64,000 nt of DNA, from NCBI RefSeq assembly GCF_001705515.1, contig NZ_MDJS01000001.1, positions 1,798,001 to 1,862,000 of the forward strand, read 5' to 3'. This stretch comes from Mucilaginibacter sp. PPCGB 2223 (GTDB lineage Bacteria; Bacteroidota; Bacteroidia; Sphingobacteriales; Sphingobacteriaceae). Below the pieces are notes generated by a model. That model had not been told where the DNA came from and ran no database searches. It saw only the letters and a list, made by a program, of their open reading frames with translations. The position numbers and the translations under genes are program-made. Positions 53,750 through 61,834 of this stretch are shown here, piece after piece (the stretch's first letter is position 1; the number at the start of each line of letters is the position of its first letter).

Positions 53750-54217
53750 TCAGTAAGCCTTTAAAATTCTCCATTCTTCGACCGGAATATCTGATTTTTG
53801 AGCAAAGTCAATCGTACTCCAGATTTTGATTTCTTTGTCGATAAAAGAGTACAGTTTACGAATCCCCACTTCATGGTAATTAAATGTGGTGTTAATACCA
53901 TTTTTTACCAGCCAGTCCTCCCAAAAGCCCTGGGGCGATAAAGGATGAATGTATACATCATCATCCCAATCATTGTTAAACCCAAAGACGAAGCCGGACA
54001 CTTCTACCTTGTTTTGATCGTCAGAATTTTCAGGCAAGGTTGTTAATCTAAAATACACAGCGGGATAATGTCCGCCCTCAGTAAATAAATTTTCTACTTG
54101 TGTAAGTCTTCTATTATTTAATGCAAAGACATTTTCGGTAAGTAGCTCCACTAATTTTATCCATTGTAAATGGTCAATATTAATTAGCGGGTTCCTGGGA
54201 GGTAATTTAATTTCCAT
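53750..54217 (-). CDS. hypothetical protein, 155 aa
   Basis: A beta-rich protein with many aromatic residues and no recognised family. It converges with the MNT-HEPN operon (41 bp between stops) and is separated from the transfer operon by a strong inverted repeat. Confidence 0.55.
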   Translation of the reverse strand: MEIKLPPRNPLINIDHLQWIKLVELLTENVFALNNRRLTQVENLFTEGGHYPAVYFRLTTLPENSDDQNKVEVSGFVFGFNNDWDDDVYIHPLSPQGFWEDWLVKNGINTTFNYHEVGIRKLYSFIDKEIKIWSTIDFAQKSDIPVEEWRILKAY

Positions 54218-54231
54218 GGTCTATTTTATTA

Positions 54232-54259
54232 AGGAACAGGCTATCCATAGCCTGTTCCT
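54232..54259. terminator. inverted repeat at the end of the transfer operon
   Basis: A perfect 13-bp repeat, AGGAACAGGCTAT (54232-54244) and ATAGCCTGTTCCT (54247-54259), with a 2-nt centre. It lies just past the last minus-strand transfer gene; the T run is weak, but the stem is strong. Confidence 0.7.
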
Positions 54260-54269
54260 CATGATACAA

Positions 54270-55040
54270 TTAAATGTGAACCTTTGCTTTACGCGACTGC
54301 TTTTTTACTGGAGCATCCTCCTTTTGCTGCTCGCGTTGTTTTAGGCTCCTTACTGGTTTTTGTTCAGTCTGTAGCAATTCTTCCCGTTTTATTTTCTTCA
54401 TCTGATGATCGTAAAGGTCAACAGTTTTGAATTGCGGGTTTGCGGCGACGAAATACTTTTTATCACCGTCATTGCCGCTGACAGTGATCTGCTGCACGTT
54501 TCCTTTTTTAAGTGAATATAATAGTTCCTCCTTTGCTTTTAGGTCTTCCAGCTCTTTGATACCCTTTCCGGCAATTACCTTTTCGACATCATAGCCATAG
54601 TTCTCATGGTAATGCTTTATCCGCTTATTTCCGTTCTCGGTAAGATTTTTATCGTCCAGCGTTAACCACGCCTGGTACTTTTGCCCCTCTAAATTGTACA
54701 GCTGTTTGTGCACGGCGCGGCCTTCCATTAAATTGAAGGCTTCTTTTGCGGTAATGCCGCTGCCTTTATTAATAAAAAAGGTTTGATCGATGTTCTTTGC
54801 TGGATCGTCCTTGTGGTTGATGGTCGCGTCGTATTTGTTAAAGAAATACATGTCCTGGTTATCACCAGCCTTGAAATGCAAGGTATAGTCAACCGTTTTT
54901 TGGTTAAACTCGTGTTGAAGCCCTAACCTAAATTCAGGTGTCTTAGCAGCCATTTCTTTATCCAGTTCAGCATTTAACTTGTCGCCAAACCCCAGATTTA
55001 GCAAGTTTTTTTTAAGAAATTCAGCATTTTGCATATTCAT
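54270..55040 (-). CDS. conserved conjugative-element protein, 256 aa
   Basis: A lysine- and glutamine-rich soluble protein (DQTFFINKGSGITAKEAFNLMEGR). Similar proteins accompany Bacteroidetes conjugative elements; an exact family (DUF3945-like) is only suggested. It is the last gene before the terminator of the tra operon, 35 bp after traN. A role in DNA processing or regulation is possible but unproven. Confidence 0.55.
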   Translation of the reverse strand: MNMQNAEFLKKNLLNLGFGDKLNAELDKEMAAKTPEFRLGLQHEFNQKTVDYTLHFKAGDNQDMYFFNKYDATINHKDDPAKNIDQTFFINKGSGITAKEAFNLMEGRAVHKQLYNLEGQKYQAWLTLDDKNLTENGNKRIKHYHENYGYDVEKVIAGKGIKELEDLKAKEELLYSLKKGNVQQITVSGNDGDKKYFVAANPQFKTVDLYDHQMKKIKREELLQTEQKPVRSLKQREQQKEDAPVKKQSRKAKVHI

Positions 55041-55075
55041 AACGAAATGATTAAAAAAATTAAATAAATGGTTAA

Positions 55076-55906
55076 TTAAAGTGTATTGGCAGCTATTGCA
55101 TTAACCGGCTGCTGCGCTGCCGGGGTGATTGTCTTTAAATCATCCATATCTTTTTGTTTGAGTTGCAGGTAAAGATGCCGGTTGCCATTCCGCTCGTATA
55201 ATTCAATGTTAAGCGCCTGATCTTCCGAAAGCGAGAAGCGGTGAAAACCGAAAACTTTGGCAATCTCTTGTTTATGACCAATTGTAGTCTTTTTATGCAG
55301 GGTGGTTATTAATGGCACAATTTCCTGCTCGTGTGTTGCCATCCTTGCAACTGCTTTCAAGTCCCTGATATAGAACCGCACAAAATCAATTTCATAGGGC
55401 AGATTAGATTTGTTACGAATGTCCAGCCTGAAAAATATCCTATTACCAGCAAGAGACAGCTTATCGATCCAAGCTTTTATGCCGCCGGTCTTTTCGTGGT
55501 CTACCACGTCTTTGCGTTTTCCGGTAACTAATTGTGCAATAACGTTATTGTAGTTAAATTCAGCACTTTTAATGACCCTAATAGTCATTGGAGTTGCTCC
55601 ATCAACATCAATCCGTTTTCCGGCACGTCCATAAGAATATTCGACGGGGATATGATAAACTTTTGCAGTGTTAACATCCTGCACCTTAATGCGAGTAGGT
55701 GTAAAATTTGCATCAAGTGCTTTAATGGTGATCAGGGCGTCTTCCTTTTGAGTTACATCAAAATCAGATGTTGGCTTGCTGATTAGTTTAACCGCGGACT
55801 TAAAGAATAAGGCTGTGGTTTTATCACGGCTCACATAAGCCGTATCCTGTGCATGGGAAACTGTTCCCCAGGCACCAAGAATGAAGATAATGAATGATTT
55901 TTTCAT
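55076..55906 (-). CDS. traN: conjugative transfer protein TraN (DUF4138)
   Basis: About 276 residues. I use the ATG at 55906 because it gives a proper signal peptide (MKKSFIIFILGAWGTVSHAQ); the frame also reaches back to 55933, overlapping traM. DUF4138/TraN proteins form the outer part of the Bacteroidetes type IV secretion channel (VirB9-like). Marks: KTTALFFKSAVKLISKPTSD and VRFYIRDLKAVARMATHEQE. Confidence 0.82.
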   Translation of the reverse strand: MKKSFIIFILGAWGTVSHAQDTAYVSRDKTTALFFKSAVKLISKPTSDFDVTQKEDALITIKALDANFTPTRIKVQDVNTAKVYHIPVEYSYGRAGKRIDVDGATPMTIRVIKSAEFNYNNVIAQLVTGKRKDVVDHEKTGGIKAWIDKLSLAGNRIFFRLDIRNKSNLPYEIDFVRFYIRDLKAVARMATHEQEIVPLITTLHKKTTIGHKQEIAKVFGFHRFSLSEDQALNIELYERNGNRHLYLQLKQKDMDDLKTITPAAQQPVNAIAANTL

Positions 55907-55916
55907 GGCATTTTGT

Positions 55917-57188
55917 TTAATTATCGCGGTCATTACTATCCTTTAAAAGGACTTCGTAACCGGCCTTTACTTTGACTTTGATCTGTTTAACCTTGTGGTT
56001 GAATAACCCTTTTGCGGCTTCAACACCCGCACTGGCGGCTTGTGCACCAACAGACTGGTCCATTGACATCATCTGCATGGATTGAACCGCGTCGCCAACG
56101 CCGTTTTTTGCAGCATCTCTGCCAATCGAACCAGGCACATATAATCCTTCCATACCATCAAGGTCGTAAACCGTAAGTGCGACAGGCAGAATGTTATTCA
56201 GGTAACGAATACTGGCAATTTTGATATCGAGGCGTTCATTATTTAACGCGCAGGTGCCATAGACAAAACTTCCCTTCGGGATCATTTTGCCGTTCACGTA
56301 AATGCCATCCAACAACCTCAATTTGATCACCGCACCGCTTACCAGCGTCTGGTCTTCATGCACAACCGCCTGAATGGTATTTCCAGCTTCTGCTGCGGTC
56401 GTGCGGTGTTTTTTTGCTTTACCACCGCCACCGTAAGATGCGTAGCTTACCTGTGCTTTATCATTTTCGGCATTTTCGTCATCATCGTCATTGGCTGCCA
56501 TTACTGCATACACGCGTCCGTGGTTTTTCATGGATTGATTTCGCAGCCGGTTATTGGCGTTGCCGGGGTTTTGTATATCGTTAATTTGCTGCAGCATCTG
56601 GGTTAGCTGTTTCATTTCAGGATCGTTGCCGCCTCCATTGCCATTCATGGCTTTCATCATTAATTCCAGCCGTTTTACATCGGCAGAGGATTGAGGCGAG
56701 GAAGCGCCGCCGCCATAATTTGCCGGTTCCGGCTGATTGATCTGCTGATTGATAGCTGCAAGTTTAGCCTGGATCTTTGCTTCGTTGACATCGGCTATAT
56801 TGGGACCACCTGTAAGGTTAGCGGTCGAGCGTTGTGTAGCCGAATCAACATGCTCGCCTTTGGCTGCATCCAGTCCCATTGATCTGACAAAACTTTCGCT
56901 AACACCGCTATTGGATGAACTTGCGGAGTCCGTTTTGGCAGTTTGATAAACACCCATTTTATCCTGCGCTTTTTGATCTTTGAACTGCGCCTGGGGAAGC
57001 GTGGCGTTTAGCCCGTGTGCATTGGTCTTTTCAAGGGCAGATGCCGATTGCCTGCCGCCACCTAATGCCCAAAAGGCCATCGTTAAAAATGGAATGATTA
57101 GCAGTGGTATTACTACTAAAAATTTACGCTCCTTTAGAAATTCAGGAGTATGCTGCGGTAATTGGCCGCTGTTCAATGCTGCATTCAT
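55917..57188 (-). CDS. traM: conjugative transfer protein TraM
   Basis: 423 residues: cytoplasmic start, one membrane helix (around 27-45, FLVVIPLLIIPFLTMAFWAL), a long low-complexity linker with glycine- and asparagine-rich stretches, and a C-terminal TraM domain (VVHEDQTLVSGAVIKLRLLD ... IPKGSFVYGTCALNNERLDI). This is the VirB10-like bridge of the transfer channel. It starts 3 bp after the TraL-position gene. Confidence 0.88.
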   Translation of the reverse strand: MNAALNSGQLPQHTPEFLKERKFLVVIPLLIIPFLTMAFWALGGGRQSASALEKTNAHGLNATLPQAQFKDQKAQDKMGVYQTAKTDSASSSNSGVSESFVRSMGLDAAKGEHVDSATQRSTANLTGGPNIADVNEAKIQAKLAAINQQINQPEPANYGGGASSPQSSADVKRLELMMKAMNGNGGGNDPEMKQLTQMLQQINDIQNPGNANNRLRNQSMKNHGRVYAVMAANDDDDENAENDKAQVSYASYGGGGKAKKHRTTAAEAGNTIQAVVHEDQTLVSGAVIKLRLLDGIYVNGKMIPKGSFVYGTCALNNERLDIKIASIRYLNNILPVALTVYDLDGMEGLYVPGSIGRDAAKNGVGDAVQSMQMMSMDQSVGAQAASAGVEAAKGLFNHKVKQIKVKVKAGYEVLLKDSNDRDN

Positions 57189-57191
57189 GTT

Positions 57192-57521
57192 TTACTTTTT
57201 TTTAGTTAATGAATCTGTTAATTGACGTTTAATGAATTGGGGATCGGGAATGTCAGACGCCTGCCCGATATGGGCAGAAGTATAGTTTTGCTTTAATTTC
57301 GGCAGCTTATAAAAGCTGCAAAACGAGCTGCTGATCAGTAGGATGGACGTTAGAAACCCTATTGCGATAGCTATCTGTTTCTTTTGACGGGTAGAGTAAG
57401 CGTTAATCCACTTGTTAAGCCCGTTTGAAAATCGAAATTTCATATTGATAATTACGTTTGCCAACATTGCCGCAACTTTGTCGCTCACTTGTGCTGACGT
57501 TTTTTTATTTGAAAAAATCAT
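57192..57521 (-). CDS. small single-pass membrane protein in the TraL position
   Basis: 109 residues with one membrane helix (around 50-68, IAIAIGFLTSILLISSSFC). It lies between traK (5 bp) and traM (3 bp), where CTnDOT-type elements encode TraL. Sequence alone does not prove homology. Confidence 0.65.
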   Translation of the reverse strand: MIFSNKKTSAQVSDKVAAMLANVIINMKFRFSNGLNKWINAYSTRQKKQIAIAIGFLTSILLISSSFCSFYKLPKLKQNYTSAHIGQASDIPDPQFIKRQLTDSLTKKK

Positions 57522-57526
57522 AGCTT

Positions 57527-58141
57527 CTAATGTTGAATGATGGTGTCTCTATTTGCTATGGTTTCCCAATGCTGTATTAAAAAACCATGCGGGTTGTTAT
57601 CCGACCTGGCTACGTTCCTCAAATATCCCTGCGTGATCAGGCTGCGGTTTGCGGTCGAAGTAGCGCGAATCAGCTTTTGGGTAGCAAAGCATTTGAAGTA
57701 ATAGGGATATTGGTTGATATCTAATTGGATGCTATCGACCATAATCTGCTGGCTTATATTGCCGGAAATCAGATTGTTGTAGTAACTCTTTTCCTTCAGG
57801 TCATTGTATTGATTTTTGGCGCTCTCATCAGCGAGGTATAAGGCTTTGCCGATATTAGCATCGATCACCTTTTCATCAGGATCAAGTGTAAAAAAATAAT
57901 GATGGAACATGCGGATATGATCCCGTGCTTCCACAGGAATATTATCCTTTCGGTCTGCCGCAAAAGCTTCCAATGCTTTACCATTTGCTAATATGTAGAT
58001 ATGGCTGCCAGCGATATTCGCTGCCTGGTAGCTTTTGTAAAGCGCAAAACAGGATATAATGGTGCAAGCGGCTATCAAAAAGTAGCTAAATAGCTTGATA
58101 TGCCTAAAAGCAGTTTCGATGTTTTTAAGATGTGTGAACAT
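57527..58141 (-). CDS. traK: conjugative transfer protein TraK
   Basis: 204 residues with one N-terminal membrane helix (around 18-36) and the conserved periplasmic part (PVEARDHIRMFHHYFFTLDP). TraK is VirB8-like and helps assemble the channel. Gene order traJ-traK-traL-traM-traN confirms it. Confidence 0.9.
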   Translation of the reverse strand: MFTHLKNIETAFRHIKLFSYFLIAACTIISCFALYKSYQAANIAGSHIYILANGKALEAFAADRKDNIPVEARDHIRMFHHYFFTLDPDEKVIDANIGKALYLADESAKNQYNDLKEKSYYNNLISGNISQQIMVDSIQLDINQYPYYFKCFATQKLIRATSTANRSLITQGYLRNVARSDNNPHGFLIQHWETIANRDTIIQH

Positions 58142-58164
58142 GATTTTATAATTATGGTTAATGA

Positions 58165-59355
58165 CTATTTACCAGCGATTTTTTGTGCTTGCCCGCCTGC
58201 GGCGGCAGGTTGACTCTTTGCAGCGCTATCCCAACCTTCCATGAAATTTTTAGGCATATTAACTATGTTATTTGCACCGTTTATCATGCGTTCGCCTGTA
58301 GCAGATCCAGCCTGAACAGTAGCAGAACTTGTCATTGCAGTTACTTTCTGAAGCAAGCCATTTCCACCGCCAGCATTAACGATGTAGTTCGCTACGCTTG
58401 GTACGGTGAAGTAGCCGATGATGCCAATAATTAAAAAGATGAGATAAGCGGTGTCTGTTGAGCTGAAGAAAGTGTCTCCTGCACTTTGAACCTGGCTGAT
58501 ATCAAGTTTCAGCATATTTTCCTGTACCTTACCTATGATCGCACCAAAGATATTAGCAACTGGCAGCCAGAGGAATACATTGATATATTTTGCCAGCCAG
58601 ACGGTTAAAGTATGCTGAAATCCATCGAAGACGGCCAAACCAAAAACTATTGGCCCCAGTATGGCAAGAATAATCAGGTAAAAGGTACGGATGGTATTGA
58701 TACATAATGCTGCTGCTTCATATAGCACTTGCAATACTTCGGACATCCATTGCTTTACGGAATTGCGGAAATTGTATGAAGCTTTGGCCATGGCGAATTT
58801 CACATCGTTTCCAACGCTGGCGAGCATTCCTTCCTTACTTCCGTCCTGATCGTCGGGATGAGTGTATTTATACCATTTATCCCGGTCGCCATCACCATCA
58901 GCTCCGACATACATTTGCCAGGTGTCGGTCTTTTCTACGGCTGCTTCTTTTGCTTTCAGTAATGCGGCAATGGCCGCATCAGAACTTTGCACCATGCCAC
59001 CCGTGGCACTTACGGTAGGCGACATGATTCCGTTGATAATGGCGATAACCGTTGGAAATAAGAGTATAGCTAAACCTAAAGCAAATGGCCGCATCAGCGG
59101 ATAGAAATCTATAGGCTCTGCACTGGCAATTTGCCGCCAAACCCGGCTGCCGATATACCATAATGCTCCAAATCCGGCTATTGCTCTACCGACTCCAATA
59201 AGTTGACTGCACATGGGCAGCATATCGTTATAAACGCCATTTAACGTGCCCTGCAAGCCCTGAATATCGGTGGCAAGTCCATCTGCTTTGGAAAATAAAG
59301 GAAAAGCTATCCCCGTTACCGCAAAAATTGCGGTTAAATAAATCTTCTTTTTCAT
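58165..59355 (-). CDS. traJ: conjugative transfer protein TraJ
   Basis: A 396-residue polytopic membrane protein, VirB6-like. It has a signal-like N terminus, then GAVGRAIAGFGALWYIG-type helices near 50-70, FALGLAILLFPTVIAIINGI, and a helical C-terminal membrane domain (ILAILGPIVFGLAVFDGFQH). It lies between the third TraI-like gene and traK with short gaps. Confidence 0.9.
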   Translation of the reverse strand: MKKKIYLTAIFAVTGIAFPLFSKADGLATDIQGLQGTLNGVYNDMLPMCSQLIGVGRAIAGFGALWYIGSRVWRQIASAEPIDFYPLMRPFALGLAILLFPTVIAIINGIMSPTVSATGGMVQSSDAAIAALLKAKEAAVEKTDTWQMYVGADGDGDRDKWYKYTHPDDQDGSKEGMLASVGNDVKFAMAKASYNFRNSVKQWMSEVLQVLYEAAALCINTIRTFYLIILAILGPIVFGLAVFDGFQHTLTVWLAKYINVFLWLPVANIFGAIIGKVQENMLKLDISQVQSAGDTFFSSTDTAYLIFLIIGIIGYFTVPSVANYIVNAGGGNGLLQKVTAMTSSATVQAGSATGERMINGANNIVNMPKNFMEGWDSAAKSQPAAAGGQAQKIAGK

Positions 59356-59366
59356 AAAATTTGGGA

Positions 59367-60014
59367 TTAGTTATTTAAACCATAGAGCTGTTTCATCGTT
59401 CGGGTATCGCCAGCATCCTTGCGCCGCTGGATATTCAGTATAAAGCCCTGCCGATTAAAATGCCGGAGATATTGGAGCTTATCACAACTGCTGGCGTAGA
59501 TGCGATCTATTGCCCGCATCCGTTCATCGTCGGACATGCGTAGCTTGCCTGCGGTAAGGACATTGGTGAGGTCGTCGAGGTTTTGCAGGCTTTGATTAAC
59601 CAGCTGATTATACACATTACTCATGTAATTTAACTCCCCGGCACTAAAAGAGCCACTCTGCCTAAACTGCTTGTAAGCACTTTTATATTCGCTTATTAAG
59701 CTTGCTTGTTGGGTAATGATATCAGCCACCCGCCCATAATTTCTTACCGTCGGATTTATGGATAGCAATCCATTTAGGTAAACACTGTGCAGATCAAAAT
59801 TACCCTTTGACAATTGAGAAATACTTCCATAGCCTTGCTGATAGATTTGGTAGCCCATCTTCATATCACTTAAAATACCTTTCAATTGGGTAAGCTTTTC
59901 AATATCCAGTATGAGCTGCTGCATTTCCTGAGCCTGGGCGTTTGCATGATTCGCAGAACCCAGGCAAATGAACAATACCGGTATAATAACCACATGACTT
60001 AAATGCTTTTTCAT
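59367..60014 (-). CDS. TraI-like exported transfer protein (copy 3)
   Basis: 215 residues with a signal peptide (HVVIIPVLFICLGSANHANA), then helices LTQLKGILSDMKMGYQIYQQ and the shared motif LRMSDDERMRAIDRIY. Third of three related genes in a row before traJ. In Bacteroidetes elements the protein in this place is called TraI (or annotated TerB-like) and is thought to be a VirB5-like channel component. Confidence 0.75.
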   Translation of the reverse strand: MKKHLSHVVIIPVLFICLGSANHANAQAQEMQQLILDIEKLTQLKGILSDMKMGYQIYQQGYGSISQLSKGNFDLHSVYLNGLLSINPTVRNYGRVADIITQQASLISEYKSAYKQFRQSGSFSAGELNYMSNVYNQLVNQSLQNLDDLTNVLTAGKLRMSDDERMRAIDRIYASSCDKLQYLRHFNRQGFILNIQRRKDAGDTRTMKQLYGLNN

Positions 60015-60025
60015 ACTTTACTATC

Positions 60026-60718
60026 TTATTGAATTCCGTAAATCTTTTTTTCAGAAACCACATTGTTGTTTTCCTGTACCCGCTGCACGGCGAATACTTT
60101 TACGTGATCGGCAAAGGCTGAAGCAAAGCGGTAATTGTTTTGCATAGCGGAATGGATCACCCCGATATGCTTCAACCGTTCTTCATCACTCATTTTTAGT
60201 TTGCTATCGGTCACCACGTTTTGCAGTTCGGTGATCTGCTGATCACAATCTTTGAGCAACGCAGTTTTTACCTGAGTGATGTATTTTTTTTCGCCGCCGT
60301 TAAGGTTAGCAGTTTTATCCAGCGAAGCCATACGGTTTAGAATATCTTGTTGCCATTGTAGTATATCGTTAACCTGTTTATTATTCTTTACTATCGGGCT
60401 AACATTATTAAGATTGTTGTAGTAAGTAGTATGTAGCCCGTTCTCTGACTTGAGAGATCCGGCAATTGAACCCAGGCCATTATGAGCTATGTTGTTGCCT
60501 GCTTTATAATAAGCAGCATACACCTGCAAGGCGGCTATCTGCTGTAACAAATATTTCTTTTGGGTACTTTTTTGCCTGAACCATTCCGCAAAGGTTTGCG
60601 CCCTTACGTTAGTCGCCAGTGCTGACGCGGCCACTGTCATTACGGTGAATGCCAGTAACTTTTTGCTTTTTCGCCGTAGCTCATTTGCCCGGAGTTTAAT
60701 TTGGTTAATTGATTCCAT
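60026..60718 (-). CDS. TraI-like exported transfer protein (copy 2)
   Basis: 230 residues with a hydrophobic export segment (LLAFTVMTVAASALATNVRA, around 21-40) and the shared motif LKMSDEERLKHIGVIH. It overlaps copy 1 by 14 bp and lies 11 bp before copy 3. Family role as for its neighbours; each copy keeps a different N terminus. Confidence 0.72.
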   Translation of the reverse strand: MESINQIKLRANELRRKSKKLLAFTVMTVAASALATNVRAQTFAEWFRQKSTQKKYLLQQIAALQVYAAYYKAGNNIAHNGLGSIAGSLKSENGLHTTYYNNLNNVSPIVKNNKQVNDILQWQQDILNRMASLDKTANLNGGEKKYITQVKTALLKDCDQQITELQNVVTDSKLKMSDEERLKHIGVIHSAMQNNYRFASAFADHVKVFAVQRVQENNNVVSEKKIYGIQ

Positions 60719-61388
60719 AAAGCTTCTTAATTGATTGCGTGTCGCTCAAATCTTTGCTGCGGGCCAAGCTTAATTGAATTCCCTGATTATTGAACTGGTG
60801 GAGGTCATTATAATTTTCATCCAAATGATCGCTGGCCCTATTGATCAATTCAAGGCGCTGCTCATCCGTCATTTGAGTTTTTGCAGGGCTAACTACCAGC
60901 ATAATTTCGTCCAGGTTCTTGACACTTGCATCTAATATTCCAGTGTACACCCGCTGCATATAATTTAATTCCTGTGGGTTGAAATGACTATCCTGCCGGA
61001 AAAGACTCCAGGCTCTTTTATATTCACTAACCAGGGCCGCTTGTTTTAAAGTAATATCCTTTATCCGCTGATATTTAGCTATGGTGGCTTTAATGTTTCC
61101 TAATTCAGTATAGTAACTACTGTATAATTGTCTTTGCTGCTCCGTCCAGCCCGAAATTTCCGTTAGCTTCGTTTTGGACATTTGATTTTCGATGACCTTT
61201 TGCGCGTTTTGCAACCAAATAGTTTTGTTCTGCATGCGCTGTACTTTCAGATCAATAGCTTTAATCACTTTGGTAACTGTAAGTTTTATTACTTCGCCAA
61301 TTACGAACTGTGCTTTTGCTTGTCGTACCGGTAAGATAAACGTGATAAAAACCATCGAAGCCACTAATATTTTATGCAAATTTTTCAT
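60705..61388 (-). CDS. TraI-like exported transfer protein (copy 1)
   Basis: 227 residues with a signal peptide (ILVASMVFITFILPVRQAKA) and the shared motif AQMTDEQRLELINRAS near the C terminus. Ends SIKKLYGIN, like the ends of copies 2 and 3 (KIYGIQ, QLYGLNN). The first of three tandem paralogues after the lipoprotein gene. Confidence 0.72.
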   Translation of the reverse strand: MKNLHKILVASMVFITFILPVRQAKAQFVIGEVIKLTVTKVIKAIDLKVQRMQNKTIWLQNAQKVIENQMSKTKLTEISGWTEQQRQLYSSYYTELGNIKATIAKYQRIKDITLKQAALVSEYKRAWSLFRQDSHFNPQELNYMQRVYTGILDASVKNLDEIMLVVSPAKTQMTDEQRLELINRASDHLDENYNDLHQFNNQGIQLSLARSKDLSDTQSIKKLYGIN

Positions 61389-61446
61389 AATAACCTCCCT
61401 TATCCCTGTGTAAAGACAGGAATTACTGATTGATATGTAGAAAGTG

Positions 61447-61818
61447 TTATCTTATTTTCTTGTATGTAGAGTTCTTCAGAACTAAAGATTTACCATTATC
61501 CTTGAACAGAATTTGCCTGCCGAAATCAGTCTCAGATAACAGTTGCTTATCCTCATTCCAAGTTGCAAGCCAAGATGTCTTTTTGTATTCTTTGGGCATA
61601 ATGACACCGTTCCGTATTTTTTGAAATCCGGAATTATTTTGGATACTGTAAGTATTCGACTTATTTGATGACAAAATCAATGTATCATAATCTATTGCAT
61701 ATTCGCCTTTAGTTTGTAACACGTATGTGCCGGAAAAATCAGTTGATTCCGTATGGCTTTTACAGCTATAAAAAAGTACGGCAAGTAATAAAACGATAAG
61801 AAATTTTAGTGCTTTCAT
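61447..61818 (-). CDS. small lipoprotein within the transfer operon
   Basis: A 123-residue lipoprotein: signal MKALKFLIVLLLAVLFYSCK with the lipobox Cys at residue 19. The mature part is a small beta-rich domain (GTYVLQTKGEYAIDYDTLIL). It lies 17 bp after traG and before the TraI-like genes. Lipoproteins at this place may provide entry exclusion or a channel part; this is inference. Confidence 0.65.
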   Translation of the reverse strand: MKALKFLIVLLLAVLFYSCKSHTESTDFSGTYVLQTKGEYAIDYDTLILSSNKSNTYSIQNNSGFQKIRNGVIMPKEYKKTSWLATWNEDKQLLSETDFGRQILFKDNGKSLVLKNSTYKKIR

Positions 61819-61834
61819 AATTATAGTATTTAGT

